Shown one piece after another: positions 1-11,129 of a DNA stretch of 64,000 nucleotides; position 1 is the stretch's first letter; every line of letters starts with the position of its first letter. The notes under the pieces were generated by a model that did not search any database, was not told the origin of the DNA, and saw nothing but the letters and a program-made list of their open reading frames with translations. The translations under genes were made by a program, and so were the position numbers. Origin of the DNA: Diabrotica undecimpunctata (taxonomy: Eukaryota > Arthropoda > Insecta > Coleoptera > Chrysomelidae); assembly GCF_040954645.1 (NCBI RefSeq), contig NC_092808.1:20260232-20324231 (forward strand), given 5' to 3'.

Positions 1-587
1 CATGAAAAAGCTCATAATCATAACAGGCCTTCTTACTGGATGTGTACCAGTTAAGGAATACTTGTATACATGGGGCAGGTTAATGGACATTTAAGCTGCA
101 AAATCTATAGAAGAGAATTTAAAACTTGGCTTCAAAAGCATATGGTACCAATCCACTGGTCGTGTATAAACTGGTACAAGGTTTCAGAATTCTGGAGTTA
201 ATCAAAAACTACAAAATAAGAGCTAAACGTTAACTTTGTATCTTCACAAGTCGGAATCTCTGGACATAAAGAAGCCAATCTTGAGTCTATAGAAAATGTC
301 ACACTAAGAGTGCAGTACGGGTAAGATACGGCAATGCTTTTCTTATGGAGAATAAACGCGCAGGGTTGTCGGTTTTCTCCAGCTGTTGATTGCTCATTGT
401 CTCACAGGACCGGCTTGGATAAAATGCATCTACCGGCAGTACGAGTAAAATATTTTATATCATGTATACGTATACAGTAGAATAAAAAGGCATTGATGAG
501 TTATTGACAACGAAAACTATGAATTTTGCATATAAAACGTCAACATGAGATATACAATTGAATCATATTCATAAGAGTAACATTTGA
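1..587. other. No confident gene; possible decayed LINE C-terminus near the left edge
   Basis: No open frame of note. Around 20-130 the plus strand reads ITGLLTGCVPVKEYLY, loosely like the 'LLTGH..L..HL' segment before the terminal zinc knuckle of R1-type LINEs, but the cysteines that should follow are not convincing. The rest is AT-rich and unassigned. Confidence 0.2.
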
Positions 588-815
588 ACACCTCTTTACA
601 AGAACAACATACAATAACTGTAGTTTTAATGTTTTACATAAAATAGAAAAAACCTACATAATTTCTAGGAAAGAATTTGGAAACTTGGAAATGATATTAT
701 TTATAGATATTATATATAATACTCAAATTTCCAATTCTTTCATAGAAATTAGATTTTTTCTATTGTATGTAAAATATTAAAAATACAGTTATGTTGTTTC
801 TATAAATAGGTCTTC
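588..815. repeat. Imperfect foldback (MITE-like) repeat
   Basis: The left half, about 588-700, is an imperfect inverted copy of the right half, about 727-815. The core shared strings are ACAACAT, TTTTACATA.AATAGAAAAAA, and AAAGAATT(T)GGAAA read on opposite strands. The arms are at least 75 bp with a short AT-rich centre at about 700-727. No coding capacity is present. This is the form of a small non-autonomous foldback element; the superfamily is unknown because no clear target duplication could be assigned. Confidence 0.65.
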
Positions 816-927
816 ATTTCTTTTGTAAAACTTCTGCTACAAATTACCATCATTAACATAATCACCTAAATATGGCCATAAACTTGTTTGTCATAATTAG
901 TATTTGATAAACTCCAAGCTTTCCCTA

Positions 928-968
928 TTTCACCCCCTACCCATCCTAAGGATGGGTAGGGGGTGAAA
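928..968. repeat. Near-perfect 41-bp palindrome (20-bp arms, 1-nt centre)
   Basis: TTTCACCCCCTACCCATCCT at 928-947 is followed by one A (948) and then by its exact reverse complement at 949-968. The arms are GC-rich in an AT-rich context. It sits about 60 bp upstream of the first ATG of the transposase relic at 1026. It could be two back-to-back copies of a terminal inverted repeat, an insertion footprint, or a hairpin. Confidence 0.85.
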
Positions 969-1025
969 GTGCTTTTGGAAAACGAAACTACACTTCAAAA
1001 TTTAGTCCGAGTTTCAACAGAGAGC

Positions 1026-2343
1026 ATGGAGTCCCATAAGTTTAAATCCGGTGAATTATTTAACGGTTGCGCTAAACTCGTAGTGTTAAATGTGTTGTGT
1101 TTTTTACAAAATACGGAACAACTTAATGTAAGTGCTGCTGTAAGACGTACTTCGTTGATGACTGGTGTTAGCGAAAGAAGCATTTACAATTTCAAAAAAG
1201 AAAAAGAACAGAGTGGAACGTTGAAATCGCCAAAAAAACGTAAAAAACGAGTGTGTCAATCAAATTCTAGAATATTCACATATGACGAGGGTGTAAGAAG
1301 TATTCTACGGAGAATTGTTCATTGTGAATTTTTCATGAAAAATTTGCCGACATTCTTAAAGCATATATATAACTTCATACAAGGTAATGAGAATATACAG
1401 CCGTTGTCTCTGTCGAGAGGATATTATTCATTGGCGCCATAATTATTTGAGAACTATACGACGTTTGCGAAAAGACCATTGCAATATCATATATTTGGAC
1501 GAATCGTGGGTTAATTTTGGCCAATCTATAAATTACGAATGGTGCGATACTACGATACAAAACAGTCGTGATGCTTTTCTCAAAGGTTTAAGTACTGGCT
1601 TAAAAGCACCTACTAAATGAGGTCCAGGATATGTTTTATTGCATGCAGGTTTTTCAGGAGGTTTCCTTCCTGGCACACAGCGTGGTTTTCTGGCAAAGAA
1701 AAATGATGGCGACTATCACGATGAAATGGATGCCGCATATTTTGAGTCGTGGTTTAAGGAGGCATTAATATCAAATTTACCAAATAATGGTCGCAGGAAT
1801 GTCATTGTAATGGACAATGCATCGTACCACACCCGTAAAGAGAGATTCCCTAACAATTCCTGGAATAAAGCTGCAATCAAGGAATGGCTAGTGGAAAAAG
1901 ACATTTTTTTCGAGGAGTGTTATTTGAAATCCGAGCTATTAGAAGCAGCGTGTGCTTTTAAGGATCAATACGATAAGTATCATCTTGATGAGTATGCTTC
2001 ACAACATAATGTTTATATTTTAAGGCTTCCTCCATATCACTGCGAATTGAATCCTATAGAAATGGTGTGGAACCAAGTTAAGCGATATGTAGGTACCCAT
2101 AATACCACTTTTAAAAACGACAAGGTACGCCAGTTGATCGGCGACGGTTTCGCACGCGTCACAGAGCAAAATTGGCGCAATTATGTCACTCATGTTGTTG
2201 AGAAAACTGAAACTGAGATGTGGACTGCGGACAACCTGCAAGATGACGTAGACCAATTGATAATACACGCGAACACAGGGGAGAGTAGCGAAAGCGAATC
2301 CGACATCTCGGATGTAGAGGACGACTTTAGTATAATTAATTGA
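1026..2343 (+). pseudogene. IS630/Tc1/mariner-superfamily transposase relic (DD81E spacing)
   Basis: Cut-and-paste DNA transposase. The N-terminal part (1026-1440) has a helix-turn-helix (RRTSLMTGVSERSIYNFKKE) followed by a basic stretch (KSPKKRKKR). After a frameshift near 1400 the DDE catalytic core continues in a second frame from 1387 to 2343. The triad residues are the D of IIYLDESWVN, the D of VIVMDNASYH and the E of LNPIEMVWNQVK. I count 81 residues between the second D and the E, far above the 34 of classical Tc1 and close to the published DD82E ('Sailor') class; that family label is inference. The C-terminus is acidic (SSESESDISDVEDD). It is inactive: there is one frameshift plus an in-frame TGA at 1618-1620. 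An open frame also exists upstream of 1026 but uses GTG, so ATG 1026 is the likelier start. A CACCCTGTA motif at 2468-2476 may mark the right terminus; no matching left terminus was found. Confidence 0.85.
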
Positions 2344-3590
2344 ATATCTGTGAGTAACCTCGATTATTTTACACTGTATAACCAATAAAATGCATTTACC
2401 AGTCAATCAGAGTATGGGCTTTTCGGATATTGGGCTGGGTGCACGGAAATCGAGTTCCCGGAGGTTCCACCCTGTATATTTATAGCTATCAATAGATGTA
2501 TTTTTTTTTATAGATGTGGTATGATCCCGAATAATTTCATACCTACATTTCAAACCTAAAATTAAGGACTTATTTCAAGGGTTTGTTAAAAGTATAACCC
2601 GCCAATATCAAAATTGTGAGAATGCTTCATAAAAAATGAAACTGCCATAAAAAAATTTAACATCATATTTTTATACTCCATAGGTATGCTAAACAAAGTC
2701 TAGATCTTTAATTCTTTTTATGACAATGACTTTAGTGATTTAGGCACAAATAACCAAAAATAAAAACGAATTAAAATACATTCACAAATACATAAATTCC
2801 TGGCATTCATAATGATATACACCTTGTTAATACTAATATTGCGATTGTCGAATTTAATACTAAAATCATGTCACAAATTTCCATTATTTCGGTACTCATT
2901 TGCTAATTTAACACTCTCTGTCAACTTAGTCAACTTATACTAAGGATGGTGACTATATCACGATCATTTGTTAAGTTTTGTGGTGCGGTAAAAGAGACAA
3001 CAGACAACCTGTTGGAAATCGCCGACCATAACTCTAGTTTTAGTCGGGGCCATTTTTCATCTACGCTGGATCCAACACAGGCCACGCTACCATGTGATTT
3101 ACAGACATCAGCACGCCAACGACCGTTTGTTGTTTTCAGGACCAACGGCGGGCTTTTATGATCTAGAAAATAAGTAGGTAGAAGAAAAAGGTAAAATATC
3201 AACGAAGAAGGATGTCTAATTAATTTGTTCCATATTAAAACGGTAGATAGAAATAAAAAAAAGATTTATGTATTTCATATAGACAAACCTTTTAAAGACT
3301 TATATTTGTATCAGGGATTCCCATTGTTTTTCTTTCGTTGACCGCTTGTGAAACAAAAATCTACTTTATTGACTTCCTTACAATTTATTCTGTATTCTAC
3401 AATAAAACCAATAAAACGTTTAAAATAAATACCATATTTTAATACATATAAATATAATATAAACAGTCGTAATATATAATATAAATAAAGTTATCTTTAG
3501 TATGTCTGCTGGTAAATTTAAATTTACGAATTATTTTTGATATTACATCTATTTTCTAGTTACAGAATCGAAATCCATGAAATTACGCCG
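2344..3590. other. No recognised gene
   Basis: AT-rich sequence. Short overlapping frames on both strands at about 2930-3200 share a slightly GC-richer segment but show no domain I recognise. Confidence 0.5.
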
Positions 3591-3597
3591 TTTTAAT

Positions 3598-5573
3598 ATG
3601 AATACACAAGGTATGATACATAATGTTCCAAAATCGGTTCGCTTTCGCGCATGGCGTAGTCAAGAACGCTTATTCCCGCAACGTCTGAATGTATTTTAAT
3701 TGTATAGAAAAGACTTTTAATTTTAAGTTTTTTTTTATATAATTTGGCTAATTTAATTATAATAATTATAAAAAGATGATAAAATTATGTTATTATAATA
3801 TTTAATCATAAATAATTTTGAAGTTAATTTAAGTTTATTGATTTTTGGTACAGTTATTTTGTTAACATAGATATCCTTTATAAAACAAGTTTTAATTATC
3901 TTTTATTAGACAGATACAGAAAAGTGGTAATGAAGGTACACAAAATTTGTACGTATATACCTACTGAACTAAACACAAAATCAAAATAAATAATGATAAA
4001 GTCAACTTTATTTATATCAAATGAGCTAGCTGGCCATCGAATATAAGTGTAGTGAGGTCACACAATATTGCACAACCTTTAAAATGACATCTTTTGTAAT
4101 ATTCACACATAAATTATCTTGGTATTGTTTATAATAATGATAACATTATATATTTTAATAATGATAACATGATTTAACAAAGAAACATTTTGGAAGATGC
4201 TAAATTGATTTCCTTCGAAACAGTTCTTATTGTAAATTGCATAGCAGGCTGAGGCTAGTCTCTTACTTAACAAATCGATATGAAAAAACCATTTAAGGTT
4301 TCGTGACTAATAATTAATAAAAATAAAGATTTAGACTTACGTCGTTGACCTAGAAGTAGTAAGAAGTTGCTCAACATACTTTTTGGACTCTCTGTGTTCG
4401 GCTCTTTGTACGCGTTTCTTTTGGCTGGTTAAAAGGGTAGCCGATTTTGATTTAGGCAAATAAAGACTAGGTACTGCCTCAGGTTTGAGTTTTAGACCCT
4501 TTTTAGAAACGTAATTTAAAAGTTCCTGTTGTAGATTTCTTTGGTAATCTTCAGTTTTAAAATGTTTAGAACAAATTCTTGCAGTATTACAATTAAAATG
4601 ATCCTATCTACAACAAGATATAATCCACAATTTTCTGGTCACACTATCTTTAGGAAATGTATGAAACATAAAGATTTTATCTTCATTGTCACTATTGCAA
4701 CAAGCAATTGCACAAATAAAAACCTTCAGTTTTACAAAAAAATACTATACAGTATAAATAAACAGTAACTAAACACCATTTGTATAAAGACACATGTAAG
4801 CATATATCTAAATTATTTTTCTATTATAAAATAGATGACTCAGTCAGTATTGAGTTACTTTAAAATATATTTATCTCATAACTTGCAATTTGCAATAGTC
4901 ACCATTGATAACCGATATTATTGTTGAACTTTTATTTTTATACAAGCTTTCTGACTTGCCGGTGTAAAGACATCTGAAGTCGATATTTATTGTGTTTTGC
5001 GTTTGAACTAATTTGTGTCTTATTTTCATATTATTATATTGTTTGATAAGTAAATTTTGCATATAATAATCGGTAGGTTATAGTAATGTGTATATTTTTT
5101 ATTTTCCTAAATTTCATTATAACTCATCTAAAATACCATATTGAATTGTAAAACAGATTTTTCTTTATTGTAATCTATTTTGTTTTTATTTCAGTAAAAC
5201 TGCTTGGAAGTGAGTGATAGTGAATCAGAATAAGAAAATCAAATCTACTACTATTTATCTATTCACAGTATTTCCTCTGTAGAAAATTTTTAAATTTCAA
5301 CGGATATTATTAGTATATGTATGAAAACAAAAATAAATATTTCGCCTGGATTCCTAAGAAAAGTAAAGGTTTTACGCTACTGAAAATATATTTTTTATTC
5401 AGTTAGAACCAAAACAAAACATTAAAAAAAAATAGATCATTTTTTGACCATAATTTCAAAATTTATGTGTACGTTAAGCTGTAATAATGGGTTCGAGGTG
5501 GTTCGGGCGGTCTTGACTACGTCACACTCCTGGGCCAGCTGTCAAATGTCATGCGCATACCTTGTGTATTCAT
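3598..5573 (-). mobile_element. Possible THAP-carrying DNA element bounded by inverted ends
   Basis: ATGAATACACAAGGTATG at 3598-3615 is the exact reverse complement of 5556-5573. A second inverted pair (TCTTGACTACG, about 3653-3665 versus 5511-5521) lies inside the first with nearly equal spacing on each side (about 36-38 bp). The only coding remnant between them is a THAP zinc-finger exon on the minus strand. THAP domains occur in P-element-type transposases and in domesticated host proteins, so a non-autonomous P-like element is a reasonable reading. No catalytic domain is visible. Confidence 0.45.
4341..4726 (-). pseudogene. THAP-domain (C2CH zinc finger) exon with in-frame stop
   Basis: Site-specific DNA-binding module. 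Reading the minus strand from about 4726 down: the first zinc ligands fall in KVFICAIACCNSDNE, then FHTFPKDSVTRKLW (the conserved P and W), then ARICSKHFKTEDY (the C-x2-H pair with following F), then LKPEAVPSLYLP, the AVPxx box that closes THAP domains. A basic tail follows (SQKKRVQRAEHRESKKYVEQLL). The exon ends at 4341 against a consensus splice donor GTAAGT (minus strand, 4340-4335), so it was once spliced. A TAG lies inside the domain at 4604-4606, so this copy is probably dead. The next exon was not found. Confidence 0.75.
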
Positions 5574-6100
5574 TGTACCATGCGCCGTTTGCCGATGGAT
5601 GTTGATTGATTGACAGACATTAGCAACGGAGAATATCGAGTTATAAACAATGTTATGTCAGTATGTTGGTAATCACTTTTAGTTTTATCTAAATTTTTAA
5701 ATTAATTTTCTTGCTTGAACAAGACCGCACGACGGTGGTCTATTTCGAACACAAATAAAGCTATATTTTTATTTTCTTTTAATTAGTATTTTTAAAACAC
5801 AATATTTTTTTTCTACTTATAGGGTATTTTGTTCCATCTGATGGAAATATTTTGTTTGTTTATGCCTACCTTGTATTAAATTAAAGTAGATCAAAAATAA
5901 GTGATCTATTTGACATAATAATTTTGACAGCTTACCACACTTACAAAAAATCAAATTGTTCTTCTATTTTACAAAAATTGACCAAAACAATAATGAGACT
6001 ATATTAAAAAACACAAAGAGTTCAGCAAAATTCTATGACAAAAAATACAGAAAAATTAATCACGTGGACAGTTTCTTAGGTTTTTTGCTGAATACGCTCC
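5574..6100. other. No recognised gene
   Basis: AT-rich. A small frame at 5956-6222 matches nothing I know and overlaps the antisense piggyBac tail at its end. Confidence 0.5.
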
Positions 6101-8330
6101 TCACAGCATGCTACGATATGATCCATGCATACCTAACAAACATTTGCAAAATGTGCAAAAATATTAGGTTTTTCTTTTCTTGCAGTATTTGCAATTCCCT
6201 CTTTTACCTGGTGGTGGATTAGGTCGGTTTTGTGTCGGCATTCCTGAGTATTTCATAACAGCTTGTCGAATGTTAGAATGTAATCCTGTCGTTGTAGCAC
6301 TTGATTCCAAATAACTTTTTACTAGGTCTCCTTCTAATTTTTTAATAAATTGTTTTCGTTGTTTAGTATATTCCATATTGGGATTATTATGTTTGGTAAT
6401 TACAAAAGCGTTTATACTGGTGATATTTAAGACCCAAATAAAAAATTACAAGTGGCCATCGTTTAGGATTTATAGACACATTGTAAGATGCCATTTTATC
6501 TACAATGTCTACTACATTTGGTATCATTATAGAATAAAATCGATAGCTATCAACCGGTAGAGCAGACAGGATTCCGAAAAGGTTACAGTACAGCGGATCA
6601 TCTTCTTATAGTCAGAACTCTAATAGAGAAAGTAAATGAATATCACTTGAACTTATATATTGGCTTCGTTGATTATAAAAAGGCATTCGACTCCATAGAA
6701 CTTTGGGCAATAGAGAGAGCTATGAACAACTGCAGGATAGACTCCCGATACAGAATGCTCATACACAATATTTACAAGAAAGCTACAATGAAAATACAAA
6801 TTGATGCGAAAACCAAAGCTATACCAATCAACTGAAGAGTTCGCCAGGGAGATGTTATCTTACCAAAGCTATTCACACTAATCCTGAAGACGTGTTCAAA
6901 GACATTAGCTGGGCAGATAAGGGAGTAAATGTTAATGGAAGAAAACTGAGTCATTTAAGATACGCTGATGACATTGTAATATTCGCTACAAGTTTCGAAG
7001 AACTACAGACCATGATGAAGCAACTATTTAAAGCTTCGGAAAAAGTAGGTCTTAAGATGAACTTGGAAAAAACAAAAATAATGACAAATACACCGAACAT
7101 TCCAGAAATAACATTGAACGACATAAATTTAGAAACAGTAAGCGAATACATCTACCTGGGACAGATAATGAAAATTAACAAAGAAAATCAAACTGCCGAA
7201 ATTACCAGAAGAATAAGGTTAGCGTGGACAGGATTTGGAAAACTGAGTTGGATCTTGAAAAGCACTAAAATAGAACAGTATTTGAAAACCAGAATTTACG
7301 ATCAGTGTATCCTCCCTATACTCACGTATGGTTCACAGACGTGGACCACCACGTGGATCACCAAGTCCAATATGGATAAAATAGTAAAAGCACAAAGAGC
7401 GATGGAAAGATCAATGCTCGGGGTGAGACATATAGACAAAAAAACAAACAAATGGATTAGAAGCAAAACCAAAGTAAAAGACGCAGGAGAACATGCTGCC
7501 AAATTAAAATGGAGCTTCGCAGGACACAATGCCCGACTGAAGGACAAGAGATGGAACCACGAAATACAACAGTGGAGGCCATGGTTAGGAAAGAGAAGCA
7601 GAGGAAGACCACAAATAAGATGGGCTGATGACATTAAGAAGATCGGAGGACACAACTGGAAGCAAGTGGCCCAAAATAGAAAACACTGGATTGATTTGGG
7701 GGAGGCCTATGTCCAAAGTTGGATTACTTAACGCTGAAGAAGCAGAAGATAGAATAAAATCATGGCTTCTTGCGAGTTTCGTCTACTGTATCAATGTGAT
7801 GAAAGGATGAAACTAGTAACACATTTTTATTCTTTTTGGTTACATGCGATATCACCATCATATGTGCTCCAAAACCAAAAACAGAGGAACCTGCAGGGCG
7901 GTCTTTCATATTAGTCATAATTGGGGACCATCGTTTTCTTTGGGGCCGAATCGTACCCACAACCGTTAGCCTGTGTTCTCTTTCCATTCGGATAACAAAG
8001 TTTCAAGTAACAAACCAGCGATCCATCGTAATATTTCTTCCTGTTCCATAGAGAGGTTCACACATCCTTGTAGTAACTGTTGCACATGAATTCTCTACTT
8101 TATATGGTCCAGCAGGTTGTTACACAGCATATATTTCCATATTATTAGTGTAAAATGATTTTGCGTCGACAGTAGCAAATACTTGGTTTGTTTGGAATGC
8201 CCATGCGGAAGCTACACCTTCTCATCGAGAGTTACTTAGTCAGCAACGGTATAACAAGATTGACTGTTTTTTACAAATTGAGGGGGCCTTGTAACTGGCT
8301 ACCTACATTCGAGGGTTGGAAATCTTTTGA
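6101..8330 (-). pseudogene. piggyBac-family transposase relic, split by a LINE
   Basis: TTAA-specific DNA transposase relic in two blocks: N-terminal/central part at 8330-7749 and C-terminal part at 6541-6101. Upstream block: VTLDEKV (equivalent of the 'TIDE' acidic motif), RRCSFRMGIPNKPS, a shifted frame with AKSFYTNNMEIYAV and QPAGPYKVE, then RMCEPLYGTGRNITMDRWFV (the second catalytic Asp), REHRLTVVGTIRP, SSVFGFGAHM and KKNKNVLLVSSFHH. Downstream block: FYNDTK, VVDIVDKMASYNVSINPKRW, NAFVITKHNNPN, FIKKLEGDLVKSYL, then the cysteine-rich tail GNCKYCKKRKT-stop-YFCTFCK. It carries several frameshifts and stops, so it is inactive. The break coincides exactly with a 13-bp duplication flanking a LINE (6542-7748). 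Confidence 0.9.
6542..7748 (+). mobile_element. 5'-truncated LINE inserted in piggyBac, 13-bp target duplication
   Basis: Non-LTR retrotransposon fragment with ATAGAATAAAATC at both edges (6529-6541 and 7749-7761). Reverse transcriptase motifs in order: EQTGFRKGYSTADHL, GFVDYKKAFDSIE, then after a stop near 6833 VRQGDVI, LSHLRYADDIVIFA (catalytic YADD intact), GLKMNLEKTK, YIYLGQI, ILPILTYGSQTWT, and the C-terminal RGRPQIRWADDIKKIGGHNW...LGEAYVQSW. The style is that of the RTE-like 'endonuclease-reverse transcriptase' proteins of insects. The 279-aa frame from 6892 to 7731 is open. The 3' end is GAAGAAGCAGAAG. The endonuclease domain is absent, as expected for 5' truncation. Confidence 0.92.
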
Positions 8331-9405
8331 TTCCAAGCCTTACTTCAAAGGACTTGTGAGTGGATGTATCTCCATAGGTTTGGTTCTTCAGTGACCGTTG
8401 AAGGATAAGGATTGTTAATGTGAGCAAATATAACTCCAGAGAAATAAAATCACCTTTAGTTTATCGACTTATAATTAACTATTTTTAGAGTGAAGAAGCC
8501 TCAATACGAACGTAGTTGACAGTACAATATCAAATAATTCTTTCTTTATCACACGTAAAAGAGAAAACCGTATTTATGAGAAAAATGCCCGATTTCGGCG
8601 TAGAGAAATATTTTATATATGAATTGAGAGTGTTTTAAAATGCACATGCCTCAAGGGCGTGCGAGAATGAACTAATAAAATACTACTTGATGCGTAAAAG
8701 TGAAGATTACCCCTCTTGTATTTAGGTGTGAAAACTATTTAAGAGGCTGTGGCGCCAATGAGTCGGGTATCCCGAGAGCAAACTTGATAAATTGACTATT
8801 TTACTTATTCTACACTAAGAAAAATCTAAAAAATTACATTTTTATTTTATATTTTAAAAACAATATGTTCATTTCTGGAACACAAATGTTTCAAAAATCT
8901 CTCTTATCGGAGCTCGTTTATCGGTTTAGAGTCTTTTAGAGTCATCTCTGGTTTGTTTATTATCAAAATGTATTACTTTTAACAAAAATCTAAATCGTCT
9001 TTGTGCCATGGTCGCTACAAATATTTTTGATCTCATGCCATCGTATGCTTAAAATTCTTCTAAATTTCTTCGAGAGAGCAGTGATCCAAACCTGCTAAAT
9101 ATAACAAACCAATAAAAGCTCTCATTTCCGGAACGGATGTAAGTTTGACGTCGTTTTGTATCTTCCAGATATCTCTCTTATATAAATATTGCGTTATAAT
9201 ACTACAAGTTCAATAATATTTTGCGTAATGAATAGCAGTTACTGATTATGGATTCGGGTCCCAAGATCTGACAGAGAAAGATCATACGACTTCTGCGGTT
9301 GTCAACAAGTGAAATCCCTATAAAAAGTCACTTAAGTTATATAAAAATAGAAAAATTAAAATATACACATGGAATTTTGAAAGGTCATTCGAATTAAAAT
9401 GTTTT
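8331..9405. other. No recognised gene
   Basis: AT-rich. It may include more decayed piggyBac upstream sequence near 8330-8400 on the minus strand, but no motif could be read. Confidence 0.5.
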
Positions 9406-9409
9406 TATT

Positions 9410-10035
9410 AGCGTTAAGGTGGATCGGGAGGTTTTAGCTAAAGTTTCTATTAAGCGTGGCGTCAGATAGGGATGTGTTATGTCACTGATGTTGTTTAAAG
9501 ATTACTTTGAATCAGTATTTGAAATAGCATTAAACAACTGTAGCGAAAGTGTTAAAATCGGTTAAATTATTAGTGATGTAGGTGAAAATATTATATATAA
9601 TAGTGAAAAAATATTAATAACAGTAGATTCGCAGATAATTCCGCCATAATGGCATAGAATCTAGATCTTCAAACTCTGTTGAATGCAGTAAATAACTAAT
9701 GCAATAAAAAGGGCTTAACCATCAACGCAAAGAAAACGAAATGGATGGTGGTCGGAAAAATGAATATTGGTGACGACCAAATTTCGACCAGAATAGAATT
9801 GGGATTCAACAGCTTTATTAGCTGGTGTTGTGTATTATGCAATAGAAGTATCTCGTTAAACACGGATCTAAGAGTGCTAAAGTGCTACGTCTGGTCTACT
9901 TTACTTTATGGATGTGAAACCTGGACAATAAAAGTGAAAAATCTAAATATATTGGAAGCGTTGTGGTATTTCCAGAGCATGCTCAAAATCCCGTGGACAG
10001 CACACATATCCAACGAATAGTCAAGGAAGTGTTTC
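9410..10035 (+). pseudogene. LINE reverse-transcriptase relic
   Basis: Heavily mutated RT thumb and C-terminal part. Readable pieces across frames: KVSIKRGVR-stop-GCVMSLMLF, ESVFEIALNNCSESVKIG, INAKKTKWMVVGKMNI, SISLNTDLRVLKCYVWSTLL, YGCETWTIKVKN and MLKIPWTAHISNE. The YADD region is destroyed. The C-terminal phrase matches the LINE family whose better copies lie at 13.6, 49 and 62.6 kb. Confidence 0.8.
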
Positions 10036-10059
10036 ATAGTGTTACCGAAAATTTGAGTT

Positions 10060-10620
10060 GAGCCTCTTTATTATTAAAGGTGCCGTGGTCCTTTGTTGTG
10101 GAAATCATCTTTGGCTCGGCAATCCTCTGTGGGATTCGTCGCCATGTGGAATTCTAATGATTAGTCGCGTGGCTTGGGCAACCTCATTAGTGATAGGTGG
10201 TCTTTCGTTTAAGTGGAATAGATTCCAATCATTTGGATCTGCTACGGTGATATCTGCTTCTTCGATATGATGGCCGTTAAACTTTGCGTCGAAAAATTTA
10301 ATCCATCGGTTCAAGATTAAGGCCGTATCACTTAGTATATTCCCTTCTTTATTCTTACAGCTCCGTATTCTTGACTTAAACTCTTTACTCATTTTGTTTG
10401 GATTTCTGTAGAACTTTCGAGTTTCGTTTTGATTTTTTAGCCAATTTATGTTTTTTAACTACTTCTCTTCAAATCGCCTTTTTTCTTCTATCTAACTTTT
10501 TTTCCCTTCTTAGGCGCCGGTATTCCTCCTTTGCTTGGTTGCTTGTTGTGGAAATCATCAGTATGAATTCATTTACTATATTGCGCATAAAAGCAAAACA
10601 AAGCGAGGTAGTGTAAGATG
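10060..10620 (-). pseudogene. LINE endonuclease-RT linker relic
   Basis: Reading the minus strand: AKEEYRRLRREKKLDRRKK, then KLESSTEIQTKMSKEFK, RIRSCKNKEGNILSDTALI, LNRWIKFFDAKFNG and ITNEVAQATRLI. This is the segment between endonuclease and RT of RTE-like elements ('...IRSCKD..GN.L.....L.RW..+F..L'). The open part is 10392-10105; the following 'NNKSPG' region is frameshifted. It abuts the oppositely oriented LINE relic at 9.4-10.0 kb. Confidence 0.8.
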
Positions 10621-10904
10621 TTTCACGACTGACGAAAAATGCATGTAAACTATTTATATCCAAAGATAAATATTTGCGGCTGTTTAGATAGTGTAACAAA
10701 AAATATGAATGTGTAATGTAATAAAAGTATTTGGGCTAATGTATCCAAGTACAACAGAGCGCCAATGTGACAAAAACCAAATAAATTAAGGCTGGCTAGC
10801 GGAAGGAGCCGGAGAATGACTTCTTGATACTCAAAAGAGGATTCGGCCAATTTGCATGCCCTACAGAGACCGTAAAATAAGAAAATGAATGACAAGGTAA
10901 TAAA

Positions 10905-10906
<2 letters not shown>

Positions 10907-10982
<76 letters not shown>
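10907..10982. repeat. (TA)n microsatellite
   Basis: About 38 uninterrupted TA units. Confidence 0.99.
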
Positions 10983-10988
<6 letters not shown>

Positions 10989-11129
10989 TGCAAATGAAAG
11001 TGATAGACTATAGAAGTTTCTCTAAAATGTGATTGGGCGTCAAGAAAGTAATAACATAAACTTTCCAAAGTATCTTGTAAAGCTGTATACCCTTATTGCT
11101 GAAATGAAAAGGAAAACAGGTATTAATTG

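Noticed and set aside
6960..6975. GCTGATGA strings in LINEs (also near 7622)
   Set aside because: These are codons of the YADD/ADD protein motifs; no stem II or GAAA follows in place.
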